The notes: generated from the letters alone by a model not told the origin. Positions 7,983 to 15,688 are shown, counted from the stretch's first letter. The stretch is 15,688 nucleotides of DNA from Actinomortierella ambigua (GCA_016098155.1 JAAAJB010000721.1:1-15688); one strand, 5' to 3'. Program-made: numbers and translations.

Positions 7983-10073
7983 ATGATTGACCAACTCCGG
8001 GTGGTGTGCGTCACAACCCACAGCTATTACTACTATCTCGTGGTCCGGGATGCACTGGACTCTACCTTCTATCTGTTGCGCTCCGAGCAGAACCCATTCA
8101 ACCTCGAGAATGCCGAGTGGGAGATAGCGCGGATTTTGACGCCCGCGCCCGATGGCAACGACCTGGGTCCCGTGGATGTGTCATGCGCCCTCAGCAGTAG
8201 CAATACTGGCTCACCATCGGAACTAATGATGGTGGGCTGGAAAAAAACCAACAAGGCGCCAAACGGCTGGATCTACTCTTACGACCTTGCAGCAAATTCA
8301 TGGAGGTCCTACTCCTCTCTATTCGGGTGCGACATGCAGGAAACTTGTTCACACCAGATCTTGGTTATCTCGGGGCCAGCTTCAGACTCTCCCCCCATTT
8401 CCTCTTCAGACCCCGGTTCTTTTTCTCCTCCTCCTTCTCCTTCCTCCTCTTCCTCCTCTTCTTCCTCTTCTTCCTCTTCCTCCTCGTCTTCTTCTACCTC
8501 TTCTTTGCCGACTGTAGCGCCATCGATGGCGGCGCAGCCCCCTCCGTCGGCTACGACGACCTCGACCAACTTTGTCCATCTTTTATATGTGGTGAACAGC
8601 CACAACAGCACAACAACGGTCCGGATCGCACACTGGGATAATTCGACCAACACCTTTTGGCCTTACAGAGTTCTAGCAACGGGGGTAAGAACAATGGGAA
8701 ATAGGTCCCTCGCACTTTGTTGATCCATACTGCTTCACTCATACATTTTCTTTTTGTTGTGCCGCTATTGAACAAAACAAAAACAAAACAGGGTTTGAAG
8801 GATGAGATGTTTTTCTATTCTACGCCTAGTACTCTTCGAATGGTTCATTTGACAAATCCGTTTGGGTCATCTGGCCCCACACGGGCACGCTTGGTTGCAT
8901 ACCCGGTGACTTCGACGAGGTCCTTGGACACCTTGACACCAGTTGTCAATGTGGAAAGCACTCTGGAACACTGCTTACTTCGAGAAAAGATTAGCAAAAT
9001 GGGCGTAAGGGATGGGCTCAACTTTCACTTTTGGTGCCGGGTAAGTGATTCCCTTTCTTTTTTTTTCTTCTTCCCCATCGAGAACAGTAACCCTGATATT
9101 CTAGTCAAATTTCTTTTTCTTTTTTTTCCCTCTGAGTACTCATCGCCTCATCGCCTCCTTTCTCTTTTCTTTGTGTATATATGTGTGTATATGGTGTGTG
9201 AATGTGTGGGTATGTGCGTGATGTATGCGTCTTTTCTCTCAGTCGGGTCCCGATACCCCAGGGCACACCATCTACACGATCAACAACAACACCACCACCA
9301 TCCAAAAGACCGCCCACATTCCGAACCTGCCTTCCAACATTGAGTTTGAGGTGCACGCCCTCAGCCCAGTCATCCTGCCAGACCCCAAGGGGCGAGCCGA
9401 CCACGTCTTTGAGGTCAAGTCCGGTATGCTGATCGACAACGTCGGACTGCCTTATCAATTCGACCTGGATCTGAGCATGACCACGGACCCGAACAAGGCT
9501 GTTTGGAACGGTGGTGGGCTTGAACCGGGCGAGCTGCGCGTAGCAGAGCTGCGTGGAGCCGATATCAATGATTCAGCATCCAAGTCGAGACCGGGAATCG
9601 TGGTAGCGATTATCAGTGGGTCGATGGCGGCGATGGTGGCGATGATCATTGCGTTTCGACACCGATTCAGAAAGACGCCGTGGTTTGAGGACTTGAGCGG
9701 GCGTGGACGTGGACGTGGTGGTGGTGGTGGTGGTCGTTCTGGAGGTCGTCGAGTTGGGGCGAATGCTGTAGGAGGCGAAGGAGAGTATGATGCCCAAGGA
9801 TTAAGGCGCCTAGCATCGATCACTTCGATCGAGAACCCGCCGCCGCCTTACTCGGAACGTTCGGACACTCCACCACCGCCGATAGACGACGAGGATGCAC
9901 CACCACCACCACTGCTCGACGAGGAGGAGGAACGCTTGTTTACACCACCCCCACCATCATCCCCACCTCCATTCCCACCATCATCCCCACCTCCATTCCC
10001 ACCACCACCATTAGAAGAGGGGGAAGGGTGGGACGATCGTTCATCACACACATTTGATATGAATAATTTGTAA
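7983..10073 (+). CDS. Single-pass membrane protein with Ser-rich ectodomain and PPxY/proline-rich tail
   Basis: Exons 7983-8684, 8792-9040 and 9243-10073 (introns GTAAGA...ACAG and GTAAGT...TCAG, all phase 0) give 593 residues. The N-terminal part (STFYLLRSEQNPFNLENAEW, WIYSYDLAANSWRSYSSLFG, LLYVVNSHNSTTTVRIAHWD) suggests beta-propeller-like repeats but no family I can name. It holds a poly-Ser tract (about 150-175) and NST/NTT sequons. One helix, about 435-455 (GIVVAIISGSMAAMVAMIIAF), is followed by a basic stop-transfer RHRFRK. The tail has an RG/Gly tract, a PPPPY motif (506-510, WW-domain ligand class) and repeated PPPFPPSS between acidic blocks. With a cytosolic tail a signal peptide is expected, but none follows ATG 7983 (MIDQLRVVCVTTHSYYYYL), so the true start or a 5' exon may be missing. 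It lies in tandem behind the kelch gene. Confidence 0.72.
8420..8505 (+). repeat. TCC/TCT repeat encoding poly-Ser
   Basis: An imperfect (TCN)n tract inside the membrane protein gene encodes a long serine run in the predicted ectodomain. On the other strand it gives a poly-Glu frame, which is a shadow. Confidence 0.85.
9885..10013 (+). repeat. CCA/CCN repeat encoding proline-rich tail
   Basis: Blocks of CCA/CCN encode PPPP runs, including a direct duplication of the module encoding PPPFPPSS (about 9961-10005). It lies in the predicted cytosolic tail. Confidence 0.8.
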
Positions 10074-10641
10074 CATTGCGATAAAGTGGTCCTCGTCTTA
10101 ATTAGCCTGTTGTGTCCCACCACACGCGTGGTAACACCATTCTCTCCCTCACGCGAGTTGCACTCTAGACTCCCCTTTGCTGCGAGGGGTTGCATGCTCA
10201 ATTGAAACGATCGGAGCGATAACCACTTGAAGACAATCCCCCCCTTCCCATTCCTGAAGAGCGCTACTACTGTTGCTAACACCCCTCCCCCCCCCCACAC
10301 ACACACACTCCTCCCTCTCATTCCTGCTGTTATGCGATGTGCACTGCACAACAGTGAGAGGGGGAATGGTGGTTGTGGTGGTTGAAGCTGCTGACGAGGA
10401 GGTATTAGGTGGCCTTCGAAAGAAGACCCCTCCCCCCTAAGCTTAGGGTGGTAGAGAGTGTGGAAAGGGACACAAGTTCGACCGCCCCCCAAGTTCCTCA
10501 GCGACTTAGTCACATGACCCACGAGTCCATCACGTGAACACTGGCCCTCCAAGGGGGAAGCTGAGCTTGGGAAAAAAGAGTGACAACGTCCCTTCAATTC
10601 TGCCATCCAACTCCCCCCAACCAAGAACAAAAATAACCATA
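10074..10641. other. Intergenic region upstream of prefoldin 2
   Basis: This holds the 3' end of the membrane protein gene (only a GATAAA-like hexamer at about 10080, no AATAAA) and the prefoldin promoter. Visible elements are CACGCGTG at 10123-10130 (contains ACGCGT), a C10/(AC)n tract near 10283-10308, a small stem (TGTGC-ACT-GCACA, 10338-10350, flanked by CTGT/ACAG) and two E-box-like octamers at 10510 and 10530. No gene is evident; the long minus-strand frame here is antisense to flanking exons. Confidence 0.6.
10510..10537. promoter_or_regulatory. Paired E-box-like sites upstream of prefoldin 2
   Basis: TCACATGA (10510-10517) and the perfect palindrome TCACGTGA (10530-10537) are spaced 20 bp start to start, about two helical turns, and the second is 105 bp upstream of the prefoldin ATG. 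CACGTG is the core of bHLH sites such as yeast Cbf1/Pho4. A role here is inferred only from sequence and position. Confidence 0.4.
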
Positions 10642-11816
10642 ATGTCGAGCAGCAAGCGCCCATCCGATCAGGAGTTGACTGCCACCTACAACCAGATGAA
10701 GAATGAGCTGCAGTCGCTGGCACAAAAGATTGGCGAGCTCGAGACTGAGGCTGATGAACACACGTAAGCATCACGAAAAAAATATACATATACGTGCATC
10801 AGCGAACAAGCCTGCCCGCAACCACGCCAAAGAGAGAGAAGGAAGACGTATCCAGGATATTCAGGATAAAAGAATAGCCAGCTCTGGGCAAATAATATTG
10901 TGGGCCGGTAGTATCCAGATGGGGGGTGTTTTTTTTGAGGATACCCACAACAATCAGGACCACTAAACCATCTACATCGAATACGACAGCGCGCCGCAAA
11001 CAAATGGAGCTTCATAAGCGACGTATGAGTAACCTAGGCTTGGTCAAAAGAACGAGAAAACAGCGGGAAATATTCGGTTCACATTGAGATGAAGCTCGGA
11101 CGCCCTGTAGTAGCATGTTAGATCGCTGTTGTTATATGTGTGTGTGCGGTTCTTTCTCTCTTTCTTTCTTAGGATGGACACCGAGATGACAGGAATAGCT
11201 ACAGGAATCGATGGCGTTGCTGGATATCACCGACATTTTTTTTCCTTCTTCTTCTTCATCTTGGAAGAAGAAATTTCTGTCAAGAGTGGACCAACGACAG
11301 ATCCTTTTCTTTTCTTTTTCGTTTTAGAGAGGAAAAAAAAAGGAACTGACCTCAAACCCCATTTTATCCCTCCCCCCACACTCTCTGGGAACATAGACTG
11401 GTCCTGGAGACGCTGAACCCCCTGGCTGGTGATCGCAAGTGCTTCCGTCTTGTTGGTGGCGTTTTGGTTGAGCGTACCGTGAAGGAGGTCTTGCCAGCAT
11501 TAAAGACAAATCAAGAGGGAGTACGTTTTCCTTTTTTTCCTTCTTCTTCCACCTCATCATCGCATACGTGTCTGTGTGTGTGGCGGTTCTAGATGCACGA
11601 AATCAGACGCGATGGCAATAGGAACTCGGGTATAGGATTGTAAGGCCCTGGGTATCTAACCTTCCTTTTTTCATTTGTCTCCTCTTCTTATTTTTTTCTT
11701 GTGTTCTCTTTGAATAGATCCGAAATGTCACCATGCAGTTGGTGCAAAAGTACAAGACAAAAGAGGACGAGTTTATGGCATTCCAGAAGAAGTACAACAT
11801 TCAGGTCAAGCAATAA
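10642..11816 (+). CDS. GIM4: Prefoldin subunit 2
   Basis: Exons 10642-10763, 11397-11520 and 11718-11816 give 114 residues. The N-terminal helix (QELTATYNQMKNELQSLAQK) carries coiled-coil heptads. The conserved core follows across the first junction: EHTLVLETLNPLAGDRKCFR, then LVGGVLVERTVKEVLPALKT, the beta-hairpin signature of beta-type prefoldin (human PFDN2: RKCYRMVGGVLVERTVKEVLP). The C-terminal helix is QLVQKYKTKEDEFMAFQKKY. Prefoldin is a cytosolic hexamer that binds nascent actin and tubulin and passes them to the TRiC/CCT chaperonin. Its length matches the family (human PFDN2 has a longer N-terminus). Intron 1 is unusually long (633 nt), interrupts a codon in phase 2, and contains a strong alternative acceptor at 11172. 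The TAA stop (11814-11816) lies inside an AATAAA. It converges with the INSIG gene. Confidence 0.95.
10764..11396 (+). other. Long first intron of prefoldin 2
   Basis: The intron runs GTAAGC to ACATAG and at 633 nt is the longest seen here (others are about 105-405). The first 370 nt lack the pyrimidine bias of the other introns. A strong internal acceptor (TTTCTTTCTTAG at 11161-11172) opens an in-frame extension to 11416. I looked for C/D-box snoRNA motifs: only imperfect C-like boxes are visible and no convincing D box pairs with them. Confidence 0.7.
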
Positions 11817-11817
11817 A
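11812..11817 (+). promoter_or_regulatory. Poly(A) signal overlapping the prefoldin stop codon
   Basis: AATAAA contains the TAA stop (11814-11816). If used, cleavage would fall just downstream, leaving a 3' UTR of about 10-30 nt. Confidence 0.45.
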
Positions 11818-12303
11818 CATATGCGGACGGAAAGGGCACGAAAAAAAATGCCTCTGTTTTTTTATTTTTCTTTTTTTAAGTATGACGTGGATTGTTTAAG
11901 AAAAGTTGGAGACATGGTGGCATCATCCCACAGCTCCTTTGCCGAGTATATGTTAGGGAAAGTGGACAGGGGGAGGGTAAAGAGGCTACCCGAAACCAAG
12001 CCAAAAACCTATTGGCTATTCGAACAGGTATTCACCTTCCTCCCCCACGCATTGACTCACACTCATGTGAGATCAGCAAAAAAAACATGACAGGATGTTT
12101 TAACTCACAAAAAAATCGTACGAGGAAACTGTGTTGTTCTTTAGTGGTACATGGGGGTTATCTCTTGAAAGGTATCAAGGGCAACAGGGAGGGTGGGAGA
12201 GGAAAATAAGAGAAGAGAAGGATATGGTATGATACAAGGGTAATAGAACAGCCAAAAGCTGTAGGCTATCTTCAATGAGAAGACGGCCGATAATAACAAT
12301 GAA
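11817..12303. other. Convergent intergenic region, prefoldin 2 and INSIG 3' ends
   Basis: Nearly 490 bp with A-runs (11840-11847, 12078-12085, 12110-12116) and T-runs (11858-11877), as expected for 3' flanks of convergent genes. No AATAAA is seen for the INSIG gene on the minus strand. Open frames here have no family resemblance. Confidence 0.55.
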
Positions 12304-14365
12304 CTACTCTGATTTGAGGTGGTCCTGATTGTCCGTGTGGCTAGGCCGCGTTTGGGCATACCATGCTTCGGGCACAACGTCCAATTGGCGTCCAATGCTG
12401 CCAAAGCAGACTGACGACGAATAGAGGATGCAGGGAATCCACGATCCAACACCGAAAAAGTCGGCTTTGGTGAAGCTAAAATTCAAACCAGAGGAAAAGT
12501 CCAGAAGTTAGTATTTTTTTTTTCTGTGCGCGTTACGCGAAAATCGGGAATGGGGACTAAGAGATGGAAGAAGAGAAGATAGAATCCCAGCAATCATGCA
12601 AAAGAAAAGTACAAAAAAAAAAAAATAAAGTCGGTCGGTCGACATTTTTTTGCAGTTCTATTTTTTTTTTTTTGTGTTCCGCATTTTGTACCCCCACCAA
12701 GACAGAGGAGAGATCATGGATGGACAAACACATGAATGTTTTTTTAAAAAAAAAACACGCTAGGGCCAAAAAAGAGAAGAGGACAATGTGGAGAGGGGGG
12801 AAATGGAGGGGACAAGACGGCAAGTACAGAAGAGGCAAGTTCTGTTGGTCAAGGACTCTGAAGAGAAAGGCGATCATTTACCTGTACCATCCGTTGAGAA
12901 CAAGAAAGTAGGCTACTGTCGTCCCCATCGAGGCGACGATGGAGGAGATGATGAATCCATGGAAGGTCCTGTCAAAGAGGAACCACAGCCCCAAAGAAAT
13001 GAGGGCGAGTGTGCATGAGACTTGGAGGCTACTGGACGACGGAAGCTTGGATGCAGCATAGTTGACACCAATAAACCCTCCCATACATCTAATATTGGAA
13101 ACAAAATAGACAGCACATGCATATGAACACACATTTGGGACGATGTTAGAGACTGGGGCTGCTGGGGAGACAATGAATTGCTCACCCCCCGCCCGAGGGG
13201 GGCAAGGATACACGCATACACACAAACAAAGAGACTTGTGGTAGGAATAGCAATAGTAGAACAAAACTTGCCTCATAACACTGGACCAGTCGCGCGGGAT
13301 GCCCTTCTCGCGTCGACCCCACCATAGATAGTCGCCAAGAGGATAGATTGTGCCAATCAGGACGGCCGAGGCGCCACAGGTGGGTGGAAGCCAGCTGGCC
13401 GTATCAAAGAGCTGGTGCGACAATGCTGCTGGGGGGTACTCGACTAGGTGATGCTGCGTCTGCAGATGGTCAATGATGAGGGAGAATGCAAATCCGAGGG
13501 CAAACAGAATGAGGGCACGGATGGGATAGTACAATGACACGGCGACATCAAACACAAACAGGTACGGTCCATCAGGCACCAGCAGACCCAGCGGGGAAGT
13601 GATGCTCGAGTCACCGCTAGCCTTTTCGGGCGAGGCAGACCGCCGTCGACCACTGGCGCCTCCTGTTGCGGTGGTGGTGGTCGTGGTGGTGGTCGTGGTG
13701 GTTGTGGTGGTCGTTGTGGTCGTGGTCAGTGTGGGCAAGGAATCAGAGTCGTCGTCGATACACGGCTGCTGCGAAGATAAGATTGGTGAGGAGGATCCGG
13801 AAGAGCAGACGGACGACGATGACGAAGAAGGCAAAGTGGAAGAGGCAGAGGCAGAGGCAGAGGAGTACAGAGTGGTTGAGGCCATATGTCGATGCCGCCG
13901 TGAGGAGTGGGACTTTGGCCGGAGGTTGAAGGCAGAAGGGTACAGTGCTGTCAAAGGTAGCGGATGCTGACTGTGTTGCTGAAGCTGCTGCTGCAGTTGC
14001 AGTTGTTGTTGTTGTTGTTGTTGTAGTTGTAGTTGTTGCGGTTGTTGTGTGTAGGCAGGATAGAGGGAACGGTCAAGAGTCGACAATGATCGGCGGTTGG
14101 CACTGTCGCTGGTTTTTGCTGGCAAGGCTTGCGACGATGGAGGCGAGGACGAAAAGGGGAATGGCAGGGATAGGGAAAAGGGCAGGTATGAGGACAAGTG
14201 TCGCTTGGAAGAGGTGATGGTGGTAGGGGAGGGCTTTACTGAGGTGGTGGAGTTTGGTGTAAAGGAGGAAGAGGTAGCGTTGGATGTGGAAGAAGAGGAA
14301 AGAGGAGCGGTGGTGGAAAAGACCGAGTGTTTGTTCCTTGCTGGTGCCGCCATGCTCAATGTCAT
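12304..14365 (-). CDS. INSIG: INSIG-family ER membrane protein (sterol regulation)
   Basis: Exons are complement of 13272-14365, 12882-13088 and 12304-12475, giving 490 residues. Residues 1-262 are low-complexity: Ser/Thr runs, a Gln-rich tract, and 20 consecutive Thr. The INSIG domain covers 263 to about 465 with helices LYYPIRALILFALGFAFSLI, then SWLPPTCGASAVLIGTIYPL, DWSSVMRCMGGFIGVNYAAS, TLALISLGLWFLFDRTFHG, YFLVLNGWYS and SWIPCILYSSSVCFGSIGRQ. These match human INSIG1 (WWVPPCCG, REWASVMRC, GINHASAKL, LWWTFDRSRSG, FLVYNGVYQ, SWLPCIFF, GNIGRQL). Asp404 in FDR corresponds to the Asp needed for SCAP binding in human INSIGs. INSIGs sit in the ER membrane and hold SCAP-SREBP and/or steer HMG-CoA reductase. 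Intron 1 is GC-AG; intron 2 carries TACTAAC (complement of 12507-12513). ATG 14365 is chosen; ATG 14353 is in frame and possible. Confidence 0.93.
12476..12881 (-). other. INSIG intron 2, homopolymer-rich
   Basis: This 406-nt intron (GTAAAT...TTTAG) contains long A and T runs (12612-12624, 12660-12673, 12740-12755) and the perfect branch-point heptamer TACTAAC (complement of 12507-12513). It is more than twice the length of intron 1. The open frames it contains on both strands are Lys/Phe-rich by-products of these runs. Confidence 0.8.
13089..13271 (-). other. GC-AG intron (INSIG intron 1)
   Basis: The minus-strand exon ends ATGAG and the intron starts GCAAGT, ending ATTAG. Only this boundary makes the conserved SVMR|CMGGFIGVN junction (human SVMRC); the GT four bases inside the intron gives the wrong phase. 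Confidence 0.88.
13668..13729 (-). repeat. ACC/ACA repeat encoding poly-Thr
   Basis: A tandem trinucleotide tract in INSIG exon 1 encodes 20 consecutive threonines (codons ACC, ACA, ACG). The plus-strand reading gives a poly-Val shadow frame. Confidence 0.9.
13962..14050 (-). repeat. CAA/CAG repeat encoding Gln-rich tract
   Basis: CAA, CAG and CTG/CTA codons in INSIG exon 1 encode a Gln-Leu-rich stretch with a run of seven Gln, in the disordered N-terminal extension. Confidence 0.88.
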
Positions 14366-15374
14366 ATGATACTGTTTTGGCTGTAAAAAGAGACGCAGGG
14401 GACGAGAGGGGGGAGCCAAGGGGGGAAAAACAACAACAACAACAACACACAGGAGACAAGTCAGACCGGCAAACTAGATGGGATGGTCTTTGCTCTCTTC
14501 GTGTTTCTATTGAGCTCTTTGGCACTCAGGAGCAGGTCGGACGGGTAGGACTGACTGGTGAGAAAGAAAGAAGGAAAGCGCGGACGGGGAGTAGGAAAAC
14601 AAACTGGCCAAAAAAGCTGCGGTCAAAGAGTGCTGTGCGTGACAGACTCCTTTTTCGTTTTTTTTCCTGTTGGAAGGAAGCACGAAATCTGGTGGACAGC
14701 AAGCAAGAGGCCAATGCTTCGGGACAGGTGTGTCAGGCCGTGTCACAAACGCCGAAGGGAGGGGGAGGGGAGCGGGAGAACACTACACAAACACAAAAAA
14801 GAGTCTCTCGTCCGCTAGTGCTGACACAAGCGATTCTTAGTGTTGTTGTGTTGCAGGAAGAGGCGATTGCCGAGTGGGGAGTGAGTGTTCAGGTACAAAG
14901 ACGCCCAGGGTGTGTCAAATGCTGGGTTATCGTCGATCGGACAGACAGGTGAAAGAAAGGGTGGTTCGATTAGGGGGGGTGGATGGTGGAGAATTGAGGC
15001 AGTCGAGACAGGGTCCAGTCTGTGATTTCTAGGGTAAATTAGAGGAAAGGAAGAAGAAAGGAGGAGAGGAGAAGGAGGGAAGGAAGGATCGACTGGCAAT
15101 GGTGGTGCGGAAAGGGGGAGTGCTGTGTGTATGTTGTGAGGACTGCTTGCAAGGTGACAAGTGTGATAAAGAAACGATGAAAAAAAAAGTGGAAAGAGAA
15201 GAGAGAGACAGGAAGAAGAAAAAAAAACGTGGAGCGAACAGGCAGACTTTCTTTTTTGGCTTTGTTGTTTATTTATTCGGTGTTTTTTAATGTCTCTTTG
15301 GTCGATGGAGGGAGGGGATGGAAGATGGTGGTGGGGTGTGGGTTGGAGAGAAGGGAGCGTGCTTTTGTTTTTTT
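14366..15374. other. Upstream region of the INSIG gene
   Basis: About 1 kb upstream of the INSIG start. A (CAA)n stretch at 14430-14446 lies in the probable 5' leader. From about 14940 to 15360 the plus strand is strongly purine-rich (GGAAGAAGGAGGG), i.e. pyrimidine-rich on the INSIG sense strand. I see no gene or tRNA; plus-strand frames here are Arg/Lys/Gly-rich products of the purine bias. Confidence 0.55.
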
Positions 15375-15416
15375 TTATTTTTTTTCGTTGGTGGAGTCAA
15401 TGGCCTGATCCAGTAC
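15375..15416 (-). CDS. Possible last exon of another minus-strand gene (unrecognised)
   Basis: After a TTTCAG acceptor (minus strand) a frame reads VLDQAIDSTNEKK and stops at TAA. As in prefoldin 2, the stop is embedded in an AATAAA. It has ordinary amphipathic coding character, unlike the purine-rich DNA beside it. The preceding intron would cover the T/C-poor DNA to the right and the (CT)n tract, with its 5' exon outside the window. The function cannot be told from 13 residues. It may be chance. Confidence 0.35.
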   Translation of the reverse strand, partial: VLDQAIDSTNEKK

Positions 15417-15430
15417 CTGAAATCAGGCCA
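15401..15430. repeat. Perfect 9-bp inverted repeat (hairpin)
   Basis: TGGCCTGAT at 15401-15409 and ATCAGGCCA at 15422-15430 are exact reverse complements around a 12-nt spacer. On the minus strand the spacer holds the candidate acceptor TTCAG|GTACTGG. Confidence 0.75.
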
Positions 15431-15634
15431 CCATAAATTATTCACTGATCATTTCTGATGTGCCCAGCCACATTTTGTCCGGCGGCACAGGTACGGAGAA
15501 TCACCCACACCACATCATCAGCCCAGCAGTAACCGGCAGCATACGAAAGATGAATGAAATGACATCTGCACCCCCCAATCTATCCCACCCCTTCTCCCCT
15601 CTTCCCCTTCCTTCCATGCTCTGAGCTCGTTTTC

Positions 15635-15636
<2 letters not shown>

Positions 15637-15688
<52 letters not shown>
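15637..15688. repeat. (CT)n microsatellite reaching the window end
   Basis: 26 uninterrupted CT dinucleotides run to the last base, so the real length is longer. It may have limited the assembly at this edge. Confidence 0.95.

Noticed and set aside
8309..8653. Minus-strand frame with a long poly-Glu run
   Set aside because: It is the antisense of the TCC/TCT repeat coding poly-Ser, with no independent coding evidence.
9848..10789. 313-codon minus-strand open frame
   Set aside because: It runs antisense through the proline-rich tail of the membrane protein gene and across prefoldin exon 1, both well supported on the plus strand. Its Gly/Ser-rich end is the reverse of CCA repeats.
11817..12303. 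Plus-strand frames of about 100-130 codons after prefoldin
   Set aside because: They come from A/T-rich 3' flanking DNA and are Lys/Arg/Phe-rich without family resemblance or supported splice partners.
13599..13970. Plus-strand frame with a poly-Val run
   Set aside because: It is the antisense of the poly-Thr tract in INSIG exon 1.
14963..14973. tRNA B-box-like GGTTCGATTAG
   Set aside because: It fails the last two positions of the B box, and there is no A box or cloverleaf pairing around it.
15500..15510. Sterol-response-like ATCACCCACAC upstream of INSIG
   Set aside because: It matches only the first seven bases of the classical ATCACCCCAC and lies beyond the candidate exon, over 1.1 kb from the INSIG start.

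Overview
The window is eukaryotic nuclear DNA, most likely from an early-diverging filamentous fungus. Genes are broken by short introns (about 100-250 nt) with GT/GC...AG ends and TACTAAC-like branch points, and short 3' regions carry AATAAA signals. Proteins are rich in Ser, Thr, Gln and Pro homopolymers. The set of secreted kelch-type protein, gag-like gene and INSIG protein suggests Mortierellomycota; that placement is inference. There is no sign of bacterial, organellar or CRISPR sequence.

Layout. (1) 142-1047, minus: first three exons of an MFS drug/H+ antiporter (DHA2-like) gene running off the left edge. (2) 1048-2555: 1.5 kb divergent upstream region. (3) 2556-3440, plus: TRAPPC2L/Tca17, four exons, with a GC-AG first intron. 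(4) 3535-5619, plus: a two-exon gene for a retroelement-derived Gag/retropepsin-like protein whose catalytic Asp-Ser/Thr-Gly triad lacks the glycine. (5) 5730-7504, plus: a secreted kelch/galactose-oxidase-like protein with a GPI-type C-terminus. (6) 7983-10073, plus: a single-pass membrane protein with a Ser-rich ectodomain and a Pro-rich, PPxY-bearing tail. (7) 10642-11816, plus: prefoldin subunit 2. (8) 12304-14365, minus: an INSIG-family protein with a 262-residue low-complexity N-terminal extension and another GC-AG intron. (9) 15375-15416, minus: a possible last exon of a further gene. The window ends in a long (CT)n microsatellite.

The genes do not form one pathway. TRAPPC2L (vesicle tethering), prefoldin 2 (tubulin/actin chaperone delivery) and INSIG (ER sterol control) are housekeeping genes. 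Between them lies the accessory-looking block 3535-10073: a probably domesticated retroelement gene followed by two co-oriented cell-surface protein genes. Spacing inside 2556-7504 is very tight (about 95 and 110 nt between stop and next ATG). The most unusual items are the catalytically degenerate gag-protease gene, the tandem kelch-GPI/PPxY-membrane pair, two identical GCAAGT splice donors, and a hairpin that encloses a candidate 3' splice site near the right edge.

All exon boundaries were derived by eye from splice motifs, reading phase and family homology. None has been checked against transcripts.
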